From NCBI GenBank assembly GCA_020845895.1, contig JADLEX010000110.1, forward strand, positions 1 to 64,000: 64,000 nt of DNA, given 5' to 3'. Positions 44,487-53,224 of this stretch are shown in pieces (position 1 is the first letter of the stretch; each line of letters begins with the position of its first letter). Source of the DNA: Deltaproteobacteria bacterium. GTDB lineage: Bacteria > Lernaellota > Lernaellaia > JACKCT01. The notes below the pieces were generated by a model, which had not been told where the DNA came from, searched no databases, and saw only the letters and a program-made list of their open reading frames with translations. A program made the translations under genes and the position numbers.

Positions 44487-47400
44487 ATGCCTCGAAAGCT
44501 CGAATTCATCCGGCGCAGTGAGATCGAGGAGATCAAGGACGCGGGTCTGACCCTCGACTGGGACGAGATCGCGAGAAAAGGAAAGATCTCGGCCGAGGAA
44601 GTGCAGATCGCCAAATGGTACGGCGTATATACGAGCCGTCAGGAAGGCAACCACATGGCGCGCGTGGTGATTCCCGGCGGGCAACACACGTCGCGACAGA
44701 TCCGCTCCATCGCCGACATCGCCGAAAAGTACGCCCAGGGCTACGTCAACGTGACGACGCGCCAATCGATTCAGCTGCACTGGCTCAAGCTTTACGCCAT
44801 CCCCGATTTTCTGCGCGAGCTTCGGGACGGCGGTCTCACGACGTTTCATGGATGCGGCGACGTCACGCGAAACGTCGCCGCCTGCCCCATGGCTTCTGTC
44901 TGCCCGCATCGGCGCATCGACGTCCTGCCGTTGGCACAGGAAACCGCGCGCGCCCTCTCGGCCTGTCGCGATCTCGACAATCTGCCGCGCAAATTCAAGG
45001 TCTCGTTTTCGGGTTGCGGCGCGGCGTGCGGCCAGCCGCACATCAACTGCGTCGGCAATATCGCGATTCAGCGCACACGTCCCGATGGGACCGAAGAAAC
45101 CGGCTTCCGCGTTAAAATCGGCGGCGGCATGGGCTGGAAGGCGTTTGTGGCGCAGGAGGCGTTCAGCTTCGTTCCCGGCGATCAGATCGTCGCGGTCACT
45201 CGCGCGATCGGCATCCTGTTCCGCGACCACGGCGACCGCTTCAATCGCGCGACATCGCGCCTGAAATTCGTGGTCAAGCGTTACGGTATCGAAAAGTGCC
45301 GCGAACTGCTGCTCGGCATCCTGCGCGAAGAGGGCGTCGACACGAGCCGGCTCGAATTTGCCCCGGTCGAGGACTCGGGTCCCGCATGGCCGGCGCGTCC
45401 GCTCACCGAGCCCGATCCCGTCGGCACCGACGGCCTCGCCGTCGTGCGCGCCCAGTGCCGCAAAGGCGAAGTCACGCACCACCAGCTTCGCCGGCTCGCC
45501 GAACTCTCCGAAATTTACGCCGACAAGTTCGTTTACACGACGAACCGGCAGAATATCGAACTGCACGGCGTGCGTACGGACAGAGCGGATGAGGTCAAGT
45601 CCGAGATCGTGAAACTCGGACTCGCGACCGACGGGTTTTACGGCCTGCGCGACGTGGTGACGTGCGTCGGCACCACATACTGCCCCCTCGCCGTCACGCG
45701 CACGCACCAACTCTACGACCTGCTGCAAAGCGTCGTGCAGTTGCCGAAATACGCCGCGATCCGCGACGCCGTGCTCGTCAACATCACGGGTTGCCCCAAT
45801 TCCTGCTCGCCGTTTCGCATCTCCGACATCGGCTTTCGCGGCATGCGCATCCGCGAACGCCGAGGCAGCGTCGAGGGGTACGAGATGCGCGTGGGCGGCG
45901 AGGAACACCGCTTCGGTCGCGTCATCGGCGAATTCAAGATGGCCGACTGCGTGCTCGCGACGGCCCGCGTGCTCGACCGGTTTCTCGAATTGCGCGAGGG
46001 CGACGAGACCCTCGCGCAGTGCGTCGAACGGGTCGGGGCGACGCCGTTTCGCGCGGTGGTCACCCAACTGGCCGAAGGTTACGAGCCCGCGCCCGCGCTG
46101 CTCGAAAATTCGATCTATTCGGGTGACGCCGAATCGGAAAAAGACTTCGACATCGTGGCCAAGGACGTGCCGTGCCAGGCGGCATGCCCCGCGAAGACGA
46201 ACGTGCCTGAGTATATTAACAAGATCGCCGAGGGCGATCATGACGGCGCTTATCTCATCAATCAGGAAGACAACGTGTTTCCCGGCGTGCTCGGGCGCAT
46301 CTGCACGCGGCCCTGCGAAAGCGCTTGCCGCTATCAGTGGACGAGCACCGAGAACGCGGTCACGATCTGCCACCTCAAGCGCTCCGCGGCCGACCGCAAA
46401 ACGGGCGAGGCGAAACCCCTGCCCGCGTGGTACGGCGAAACCGGGCGTCGTGTGGCGGTGATTGGCGGCGGACCTGCGGGACTCACCGCCGCGCGCAACC
46501 TGAAGCGATACGGTCACGACGTCACGGTCTTCGAGCGCGAGGCGTCCCTCGGCGGCATGATGACCATGGGGATTCCCACCTTCCGACTGCCGCGCAACGT
46601 GGTTTCCGATGAGGTGAACGCGATCACGAATTCCGGTGTCCATGTCCGCACCGGCGAGCACGTCGATCGCGAACGGCTGCGAAAACTCACGGGTGAGTTC
46701 GACGCGGTGCTCGTCGCCGCCGGGGCCATCAAGCCGCAACGCACGCCCATCGAAGGCCTGCCCGACGACCTCGCCGTGCCCGGTCTCGATTTCATGCGCG
46801 CGTACAACCTCGACAATCCGATTGCGGTGGAGCCCGACGTGTTGGTCATCGGCGGCGGATTCACGGCGGTGGACTGCGTGCGCGCGGCCCGGCGTCTGCT
46901 CGGCGCGCGGGGACGCGTGTCGATGATGTACCGCCGCAACGAAGAGAACATGTCGGCGAATACCGACGAACTTGCGCAGATCCGCGCCGAGGACATCGAC
47001 ATCCACACGCTGGTCACGCCCGTCGCCGCGAGGCTCGTCAACGGCGCGCTCGCGGGGGTGGTGTTCCGCCGCAACGTGCTCGCGCGCGACCGGGACGGTT
47101 CGGGCAAGCCGCGCATGATCGAAGTGGCGGGCAGCGACTCCGAGGTTCCGTGCCGCACGCTGATCCTCGCGATCGGGCAAAGCCGAACAATGGAGATCTT
47201 GCCGGACGGCGTGACGATCACCGAAGCCGGGCGCACCACGCACCCGAAGATCTTCGTCGCGGGCGACTTTCACACGGGCAGCCTGGATGTGATCCACGCC
47301 GTCGCCGACGGCAAGGCGCTCGCCGACGCGATCGACGAGGATCTGACGGGAGAAAAGCGCCTTGCACGCAAGGTCGCCATCGAGCTCGTGGCCGACCAGA

Positions 47401-47873
47401 TTCTCGGCACGGGCCGCGTGCGCGACATGGATCTGCTGCCCGCGCCGCACATGCCGGTCATCCCCGTCGCGGCGCGCGGCGGCAACGCCGAAGTGGAGAC
47501 CGGTTTTGACGAAAGCCAGACGCAGCTCGCCGCGCACCGGTGCTATCTGTGCAACCACAAGTACGAGATCGATCAGGACCGGTGCATCCACTGCGACTGG
47601 TGCATCAAGGTCATGCCGCGCAACTGCATCCACCGCGTGAGCTACCTGTTCGAGAACCATCGCGGCATCGCAGAGGAATACGTGGACACCCCCATGCCTC
47701 GCGACGGCACCTACATCTGGATCGACAGCGACGAGTGCATCCGCTGCGGCGCGTGCCTGCGCGTGTGCCCGACCGAGGCCATCACGGTGCGCAAGACCGA
47801 TGTCGTTCAGAAAACGGCGGCCCGCGTGCAGTTTCTGCCCGGTCGCGCCGTCGCCGCGCCCACGCGCGACTGA
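44487..47873 (+). CDS. Siroheme sulfite/nitrite reductase fused to a GltD-type NAD(P)H flavoprotein and ferredoxin domains
   Basis: 1128 residues in three parts. Residues 1-515 are a siroheme-[4Fe-4S] reductase: GCGDVTRNVAACPMASVCP (122-140), FSGCGAACGQPH, and the cluster ligands Cys393-x5-Cys399 and Cys436-x3-Cys440. Residues about 555-985 match the glutamate synthase small subunit: N-terminal Fe-S cysteines (563, 567, 606, 610, 614), an FAD motif VIGGGPAGLTAARN and an NAD(P)H motif VLVIGGGFTAVDCVRAAR. Residues 1019-1095 hold two ferredoxin-type clusters (CIHCDWC, CIRCGACLRVCP). With cysK beside it, sulfite reduction to sulfide is most likely; nitrite is possible. All electron carriers from NAD(P)H to siroheme appear to lie in one chain. 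Confidence 0.9.
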   Translation: MPRKLEFIRRSEIEEIKDAGLTLDWDEIARKGKISAEEVQIAKWYGVYTSRQEGNHMARVVIPGGQHTSRQIRSIADIAEKYAQGYVNVTTRQSIQLHWLKLYAIPDFLRELRDGGLTTFHGCGDVTRNVAACPMASVCPHRRIDVLPLAQETARALSACRDLDNLPRKFKVSFSGCGAACGQPHINCVGNIAIQRTRPDGTEETGFRVKIGGGMGWKAFVAQEAFSFVPGDQIVAVTRAIGILFRDHGDRFNRATSRLKFVVKRYGIEKCRELLLGILREEGVDTSRLEFAPVEDSGPAWPARPLTEPDPVGTDGLAVVRAQCRKGEVTHHQLRRLAELSEIYADKFVYTTNRQNIELHGVRTDRADEVKSEIVKLGLATDGFYGLRDVVTCVGTTYCPLAVTRTHQLYDLLQSVVQLPKYAAIRDAVLVNITGCPNSCSPFRISDIGFRGMRIRERRGSVEGYEMRVGGEEHRFGRVIGEFKMADCVLATARVLDRFLELREGDETLAQCVERVGATPFRAVVTQLAEGYEPAPALLENSIYSGDAESEKDFDIVAKDVPCQAACPAKTNVPEYINKIAEGDHDGAYLINQEDNVFPGVLGRICTRPCESACRYQWTSTENAVTICHLKRSAADRKTGEAKPLPAWYGETGRRVAVIGGGPAGLTAARNLKRYGHDVTVFEREASLGGMMTMGIPTFRLPRNVVSDEVNAITNSGVHVRTGEHVDRERLRKLTGEFDAVLVAAGAIKPQRTPIEGLPDDLAVPGLDFMRAYNLDNPIAVEPDVLVIGGGFTAVDCVRAARRLLGARGRVSMMYRRNEENMSANTDELAQIRAEDIDIHTLVTPVAARLVNGALAGVVFRRNVLARDRDGSGKPRMIEVAGSDSEVPCRTLILAIGQSRTMEILPDGVTITEAGRTTHPKIFVAGDFHTGSLDVIHAVADGKALADAIDEDLTGEKRLARKVAIELVADQILGTGRVRDMDLLPAPHMPVIPVAARGGNAEVETGFDESQTQLAAHRCYLCNHKYEIDQDRCIHCDWCIKVMPRNCIHRVSYLFENHRGIAEEYVDTPMPRDGTYIWIDSDECIRCGACLRVCPTEAITVRKTDVVQKTAARVQFLPGRAVAAPTRD

Positions 47874-47897
47874 GCCCCGGACGAGCGCGCGGGGCTC
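47872..47897 (+). terminator. Hairpin at the end of the siroheme reductase gene
   Basis: GAGCCCCG (47872-47879) pairs with CGGGGCTC (47890-47897) across a ten-base loop; the stem begins inside the stop codon. Only two T residues follow, so it is a modest terminator. The peptidase gene starts 70 bases later. Confidence 0.5.
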
Positions 47898-47966
47898 TTG
47901 CCTCGGCGTGCCGCCCCCGCGAGAATCCTTCACGAATCTCGGATCCACGCCTCGCTGGAGGACCGC

Positions 47967-49112
47967 GTGAAACTTGTGCTCGCCTTGATTGTGTTTGCGT
48001 CAGTCCTCTGCCTTGGATTGGCTGTCGCTCCCGCGATCGAGCGTCGCGCGCGCGCACGCGAATTGGGCATCATGATCGGCCAGATGTCGCCCGGTCCGCT
48101 CAACGCGATCACCGATGTCTCCGGCGTGCTCGTCGGCCATCGCACGCTGATCGAGGGCGACGATCTCCGCACCGGCGTCACCGTGGTGCTGCCGCACGGC
48201 GGCAATCTGTTTCAGGAGAAGGTTCCCGCCGGAGTTTTCGCGGCCAACGGGTTCGGAAAGATGGCGGGGTTCACGCAGATCGACGAGATCGGCGCGATCG
48301 AAACGCCGATTGCGCTCACCAACACGCTCTCGATTCACGCGGCCATGGAAGGCATCATCCGCCACACGCTGGCGCAGCCCGGCAACGAATCCGCGCCGTC
48401 GATCAACGCGGTCGCAGGAGAGTGCAACGACGGACAGCTTTCGGACATTCAGGGTCTTCACGTCACGGCCGATCACGTCATCGACGCGATCCGCGCCGCG
48501 AAGAATGGGCCGGTCGAGGAAGGGTGTGTCGGCGGCGGGACCGGAACGCGGGCGCTCGGGTTCAAAGCCGGGATCGGCACGTCATCGCGGGTCGTCGCCA
48601 AGCGATTCGGCGCTTACACCGTGGGCGTGCTCGTTCAGGCGAACTTCGGCGGCAATCTGACCGTGGCGGGTGTGCCCGTCGGGGCGGAACTCAAGAAACG
48701 TCACTCCGCCGTGCTCGACGACACGGACGTCGAGGCCGGCTCGTGCATGATCGTCGTCGCGACCGATGCCCCGCTCGATGCGGTCTCGCTGCGCCGCCTC
48801 GCGGTGCGGGCAATGCTGGGATTCGGTCGCGCGGGCGGAATCTCCACGCACGGCTCCGGCGATTACGTGATCGCGTTTTCCACCGCGCCGGAGTTGCGCA
48901 TTCGCCACGGCGCGACGCGAACGGGCGGAACCGTCGTGGCGAACGATCACCTCACGCCGCTCTTCGCCGCCGTCGCCGAGGCCACCGAGGAAGCGATCGT
49001 GAATTCGATCTTCATGGCCACCGAAATGACAGGCCGCGATGGCCGTACGGTGCGGGCACTTCCGGTGGAGCGCACGCTCGAGATCCTGCGCACGTGGAGA
49101 GCGTTGAAGTAG
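47967..49112 (+). CDS. P1/S58-family aminopeptidase (DmpA-like)
   Basis: 381 residues. The self-cleavage site Gly258-Ser259 lies in EAGSCMIVVATDAPL, as in DmpA and BapA, where the new N-terminal Ser of the beta chain is the nucleophile. NDGQLSDIQGLHVTADHV, GCVGGGTGTRALGFKAGIG and GFGRAGGISTHGSGDY are further family motifs. A hydrophobic N-terminus (LVLALIVFASVLCLGLAVAP) suggests export or membrane anchoring, which is not usual for the family. Members remove N-terminal D- or L-residues or beta-amino acids from short peptides. GTG at 47967 with GGAGGA four bases upstream. Convergent with iorB, 13 bases between stops. Confidence 0.9.
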   Translation: MKLVLALIVFASVLCLGLAVAPAIERRARARELGIMIGQMSPGPLNAITDVSGVLVGHRTLIEGDDLRTGVTVVLPHGGNLFQEKVPAGVFAANGFGKMAGFTQIDEIGAIETPIALTNTLSIHAAMEGIIRHTLAQPGNESAPSINAVAGECNDGQLSDIQGLHVTADHVIDAIRAAKNGPVEEGCVGGGTGTRALGFKAGIGTSSRVVAKRFGAYTVGVLVQANFGGNLTVAGVPVGAELKKRHSAVLDDTDVEAGSCMIVVATDAPLDAVSLRRLAVRAMLGFGRAGGISTHGSGDYVIAFSTAPELRIRHGATRTGGTVVANDHLTPLFAAVAEATEEAIVNSIFMATEMTGRDGRTVRALPVERTLEILRTWRALK

Positions 49113-49125
49113 GACGTCCGCGATT

Positions 49126-49725
49126 TCAGGAAGCCGCGTGCGCGATCGCGCGGCGGCCGAGTTCGAACGCGGCGTCGTTCGTCTCGCGAAATCGCGCCGG
49201 CTGCTTTTCACCGAGCGTCGCGCGCATGCCCTCGGTGCCGATCGGCAAACGCCCCAGCGCCGCGAGCGCTCCCATCAGGACCATGTTGACCGCCATCGCC
49301 GAACCCGCCTTCGCCGCGAGGCCCGCCGCGTCGATGACATACAGCCCCTCGCACAATGTGCGCAGGGTTTCGAACGCGGATTCGAGATCGGGATACGCGG
49401 CCGCGCCGAGCGTGACGGTGAAGGGTATTGTTTTGCGCGAATTCACAAGCACCAACGTCTTTGCCGACATTTTCGAGACCGCGCGCAGCGCCTCGGCCGG
49501 CTCGAATGCGACGACGATGTCGGCGTCGCCCGAGCCGATGAGCGGCGACTCGTAGTCGCCGATGAGCACGCTGCTCTCGACCACGCCGCCGCGCTGCGAC
49601 ATGCCGTGCACCTCGGAGACAACGACGCCGAGCCCCGCGTCGAGCGCGGCTTCGCCCAGCAGACGCGAGAACGTCAGGCTGCCCTGCCCGCCGACGCCCG
49701 CGATGTAGATCTTCACGCCGCTCAT
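49126..49725 (-). CDS. iorB: Indolepyruvate ferredoxin oxidoreductase beta subunit
   Basis: 199 residues of the gamma-type POR domain. IYIAGVGGQGSLTFSRLLGE is the conserved GxGGQG start and VSEVHGMSQRGGVVESSVLI the second signature. It pairs with IorA to oxidatively decarboxylate aryl pyruvates (indolepyruvate, phenylpyruvate) to aryl-acetyl-CoA, passing electrons to ferredoxin. ATG at 49725 overlaps the iorA stop by four bases (ATGA); an in-frame extension to 49899 lies inside iorA and is rejected. Confidence 0.93.
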   Translation of the reverse strand: MSGVKIYIAGVGGQGSLTFSRLLGEAALDAGLGVVVSEVHGMSQRGGVVESSVLIGDYESPLIGSGDADIVVAFEPAEALRAVSKMSAKTLVLVNSRKTIPFTVTLGAAAYPDLESAFETLRTLCEGLYVIDAAGLAAKAGSAMAVNMVLMGALAALGRLPIGTEGMRATLGEKQPARFRETNDAAFELGRRAIAHAAS

Positions 49726-52700
49726 GCGAACGCCTGCCGCGCGTGGATCGCGCCGTTGGGGCACACCTGCACGCACACGCCGCACCCGTCGCACAGCGCG
49801 GGATCGATCGCGGCGCGCCCGTCTTTTTCGTAGAACGCCGGGCATCCGAAGTTGTCGAGACAGTTCCGGCACGACGCGCACAGTCCGCACGCTAAGCACC
49901 GCCGCGCTTCGACGCGCGCCTCGGTCACCGTGTAAGTCTGCTCGCGCTCGTCGAAGGCCGTCTCACCGCGCAGCGGCGCGCGACGCACCTCGGCCGCACG
50001 CTCGGGACGCAGCCCGCGCGGCCGGTAGCGCGGCGCTTCCGCGCTCGGAAGCGGACGCACGGGCTCCGGCAGCACAGGCCGAGCACCATTCGTCAAATAT
50101 CGATCGATACCCCACGCGGCGCGCTTACCCGCGGCGATGGCCTCGACCACGTTGCGGGGGCCGCTCACCGCGTCACCGCCCGCGAAAACTCCCGTCACCG
50201 ACGTCGCCCCGTTTTCGGATTCGACCGCGATCCATCCCCGCCGATCGACGCCGACGAGGTCGCTCACCTGGCCGTCGAGACGCTGCCCCACCGCGACGAT
50301 GACGTGATCGGTTTCCACATCGACGTTCTGACCGTGCATGACCACGGCTCTGCGTCTCCCCGACGAATCCGGTTCCCCAAGTTTCGTCTTTGCGCACGTC
50401 AAGCGCTCGACCCGGCCCGTTCCCCGCGCGGACATCGGCGCGAGTTGGAATCGAAACTCGACGCCCTCTTCCACCGCCTCGGCGACCTCGTGCGTATCGG
50501 CGGGCAATTCGTCACGACCGCGTCGGTAAATCACGCTCACCGATTGCGCGCCCAGGCGGACCGCCGTGCGTGCCGCGTCGATCGCCGAGTTGCCGCCGCC
50601 GATGACCGCGACGCGACGGCCGACCGCTAGGTTTTCGCCGAGTCGGGCGCGGCGAAGGAACGCGAGTCCGTCTTCGACCCCCGCCAGATCTTCGCCGTCG
50701 ATGCCGAGCCGCGCACCGAACCGCGCGCCGACGCCGAGAAAGATTGCGTCGTAGCCGTCCGACTTCAGCTCGCCGAGCGTCACGTCGATCCCGATGCGCA
50801 CACCTGTTCGGAACTCGACCCCGAGCAAATGAAACACTTCGAGATCCCGATCGATGACGACGCGCGGCAGACGAAATTCCGGTACGGCCCAACCGGGGAT
50901 GCCGCCCAGCACGGATTCGGCCTCGAAGACCGTGACGTCGTAGCCGCGCACCCGCAGATCGAACGCGCACGAGAGCCCCGCTGGGCCCGACCCGACAACT
51001 GCCACCGCGTGACCCGTCGGAACGATTTTCGCGAGGAGTGAACTCGCGTACAAGGCGCGTTGCTCGCGCGTCTCCCGATCGGAGACGTAGCGCTTGAGAC
51101 GATTGATCTCGATGCGGTCGCCGTGGTCGCCGTACACGCACGGCACCTCGCACGGGCGCTCGCAGATGCGCCCGAGCATGCCCGGCAACGCGACGCGCTG
51201 GCGGATGAGTTCCATCGCCTTGTCGTCCTCGCCCGCGGCGATGCGATTCACGTATCCCTGCACGCAAATCCCCGCCGGGCATGTCTCCTGGCACGGCGCC
51301 TGTTCCATCTTCGGTGACGGCTCGGCGAGAACCCCGACCAGCGTATCGGCCTCCGAGGTGATCCGCCGAGTCGCCCGCGCGCGCTCCGATTCCGGCGACG
51401 CGGGCATCCCGCAGGCGAGGCCGCAACCCTCGCGGCCGCACGCGCGGCACAGATCGGCATCGACCTCGTATTTCGTCGCCGGCCTCGCGATGCCGAGTTC
51501 CTTACGCGCATAGAGCGGGCACGGACTGCGCGCGATGACGACGCGAAGGCCCTCTTTCGACTTGATCTCCTCGATCGCACGGAGCGACGCGCCGAAATCG
51601 CCCGGATCGATCACGCACAGATGATCGACGCCGGCGGCGCGAATGAGGTCGTCCATCATCACGTCGCGCGAACCCACCGCGTCGGTTTGCGCACCCGGGT
51701 GCGGCTGGTGGCCGGTCATACCGGTCGTGCCGTTGTCCATCACGACCAGAAGGAACGAGCGGCGGTTGTGCACCGCATTCACCAAGCCCGCGACGCCGGA
51801 GTGAAAGAACGTGGAATCGCCGATGAACGCGACGACGGGTTGATCGGATACGGAGGAGAGTCCCGATGCCTTGGTGATCGACGAACCCATGCACAGGCAG
51901 AAATCGCCCATGGAGAGCGGCGGCGCGAACCCCAGCGTGTAGCAACCGATGTCGGTCATGTAGACCGCGCCTTCGCCCATCGCGGTGCGCACGAGCAGAT
52001 AGGTGGAGCGATGTGGGCAGGCGGCGCACAGGATCGGCGGGCGCGGCGGCGCGGGCGGTATAGCGACGTCCGGGAGCGGTTTCGCATCGATCGGCATGTC
52101 GCCCAGCGCGGCGCGGATCGCGTCTCGAACACCGTCGGGATCGAATTCGCCGAGGCGCGAGAAATGCGCCGAACCTTTTCCGAGGACGCGGATCGAGAGA
52201 CGCTCGTCACACGCGATAGCCTTGAGATCGTTTTCGAGAATCGGTTCGAGTTCCTCCGCGACGAGCACGGTCTCGAAACGCCTCAGAAATTCCGCGCATC
52301 GTGCGCGCGGCAGGGGGTGCGTCGTCGCGACCTTCAACACGCTGACGCGCGATTCGAGGTCGCAGCCCCGAACGATATCGTGCACGTAGCACGCGGCGAC
52401 GCCGGTGGTGACAATCCCCAGTTCGCGCCCGTACCCGTACTCGAGGTGCAGCGGCGAATTCGCAAGTTCGGCGTCGGCCTTCGCGAGTTGGCGTAGCAGT
52501 ACCGGATGCCGCCGGCGCGCGTTGGCCGGCACCATGACGAATCGCGCGGGGTCGCGGATGAACTCTCCGCGCGCGATGGCTTTCATCCGTTCGCCGATCG
52601 CGATCGGAGCCCGGGTGTGGCTGACGCGCGTGGTGGTCCGCAGGATGACGGGCAGCTCGACACGCTCCGACAACTCGAACGCCAGACGCGTCATGGCGTA

Positions 52701-53159
52701 TGCCTCTGCGGGAGTCGCCGGTTCCAGCATGGGCAGGCTCGCCATGCGCGCGAAGTAACGATTGTCCTGCTCGTTCTGGCTGGAGTGGCAGCCGGGATCG
52801 TCGGCACTCACGAGTACGAGGCCGCCGCGCACGCCGATGTACGCGAGCGTGAGCAGCGGATCGGCGGCGACATTGACGCCGACATGTTTCATGGCCACCA
52901 GCGCGCGCACGCCCGCGGACGCCGCGGCCGCCGCGACTTCGAGCGCCACCTTTTCGTTTGCCGAATACTCGAAGACGACGCCCGCTTCAGCGGCCAGATC
53001 GCTGAAGGTGTCGCCGATTTCCGAGGACGGCGTACCCGGGTACGTCGAGACGAAACCGACACCGGCTTCGAGCGCGCCGCGAACGATGGCTTCGTTGCCG
53101 AGCAGGAGGAGTCGCCGACCGGGTTCGGTCGAAAGGAGTGCGTGAGCCACGAAAATCAC
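49722..53159 (-). CDS. iorA: Indolepyruvate ferredoxin oxidoreductase alpha subunit with an inserted GltD-type flavoprotein
   Basis: 1145 residues. Residues 1-585 are IorA: LLLLGNEAIVRGALEAGVGF, EYSANEKVALEVAAAAA, CAACPHRSTYLLVRTAMGEG, and the TPP site GDSTFFHSGVAGLVNA with MDNGTTGMTGHQPHPGA. A cysteine cluster (CRACGREGCGLACG, 571-583) leads into a GltD-like module (about 620-1025): Cys623/627/666/670/674, FAD motif VVGSGPAGLSCAFDL and NAD(P)H motif VAVIGGGNSAIDAARTAV. The chain ends with the normal IorA ferredoxin tail (CLACGLCASC, CDGCGVCVQVCP). Ordinary IorA lacks the flavoprotein, so this enzyme may exchange electrons with NAD(P)H. The start is GTG at 53159; a GTG nine bases further in is possible. 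Confidence 0.92.
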   Translation of the reverse strand: MIFVAHALLSTEPGRRLLLLGNEAIVRGALEAGVGFVSTYPGTPSSEIGDTFSDLAAEAGVVFEYSANEKVALEVAAAAASAGVRALVAMKHVGVNVAADPLLTLAYIGVRGGLVLVSADDPGCHSSQNEQDNRYFARMASLPMLEPATPAEAYAMTRLAFELSERVELPVILRTTTRVSHTRAPIAIGERMKAIARGEFIRDPARFVMVPANARRRHPVLLRQLAKADAELANSPLHLEYGYGRELGIVTTGVAACYVHDIVRGCDLESRVSVLKVATTHPLPRARCAEFLRRFETVLVAEELEPILENDLKAIACDERLSIRVLGKGSAHFSRLGEFDPDGVRDAIRAALGDMPIDAKPLPDVAIPPAPPRPPILCAACPHRSTYLLVRTAMGEGAVYMTDIGCYTLGFAPPLSMGDFCLCMGSSITKASGLSSVSDQPVVAFIGDSTFFHSGVAGLVNAVHNRRSFLLVVMDNGTTGMTGHQPHPGAQTDAVGSRDVMMDDLIRAAGVDHLCVIDPGDFGASLRAIEEIKSKEGLRVVIARSPCPLYARKELGIARPATKYEVDADLCRACGREGCGLACGMPASPESERARATRRITSEADTLVGVLAEPSPKMEQAPCQETCPAGICVQGYVNRIAAGEDDKAMELIRQRVALPGMLGRICERPCEVPCVYGDHGDRIEINRLKRYVSDRETREQRALYASSLLAKIVPTGHAVAVVGSGPAGLSCAFDLRVRGYDVTVFEAESVLGGIPGWAVPEFRLPRVVIDRDLEVFHLLGVEFRTGVRIGIDVTLGELKSDGYDAIFLGVGARFGARLGIDGEDLAGVEDGLAFLRRARLGENLAVGRRVAVIGGGNSAIDAARTAVRLGAQSVSVIYRRGRDELPADTHEVAEAVEEGVEFRFQLAPMSARGTGRVERLTCAKTKLGEPDSSGRRRAVVMHGQNVDVETDHVIVAVGQRLDGQVSDLVGVDRRGWIAVESENGATSVTGVFAGGDAVSGPRNVVEAIAAGKRAAWGIDRYLTNGARPVLPEPVRPLPSAEAPRYRPRGLRPERAAEVRRAPLRGETAFDEREQTYTVTEARVEARRCLACGLCASCRNCLDNFGCPAFYEKDGRAAIDPALCDGCGVCVQVCPNGAIHARQAFA

Positions 53160-53224
53160 CCAAGGAAAATCTACAAAGGCGGTCGATGCCGCCCGATCAC
53201 TCTACGTAGCCACGCGCGGCCGTG

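Noticed and set aside
44454..47948. Antisense open frame of 1164 codons opposite the siroheme reductase fusion
   Set aside because: It mirrors the codon pattern of the real gene and shows no domain. The plus-strand frame has all cofactor motifs.
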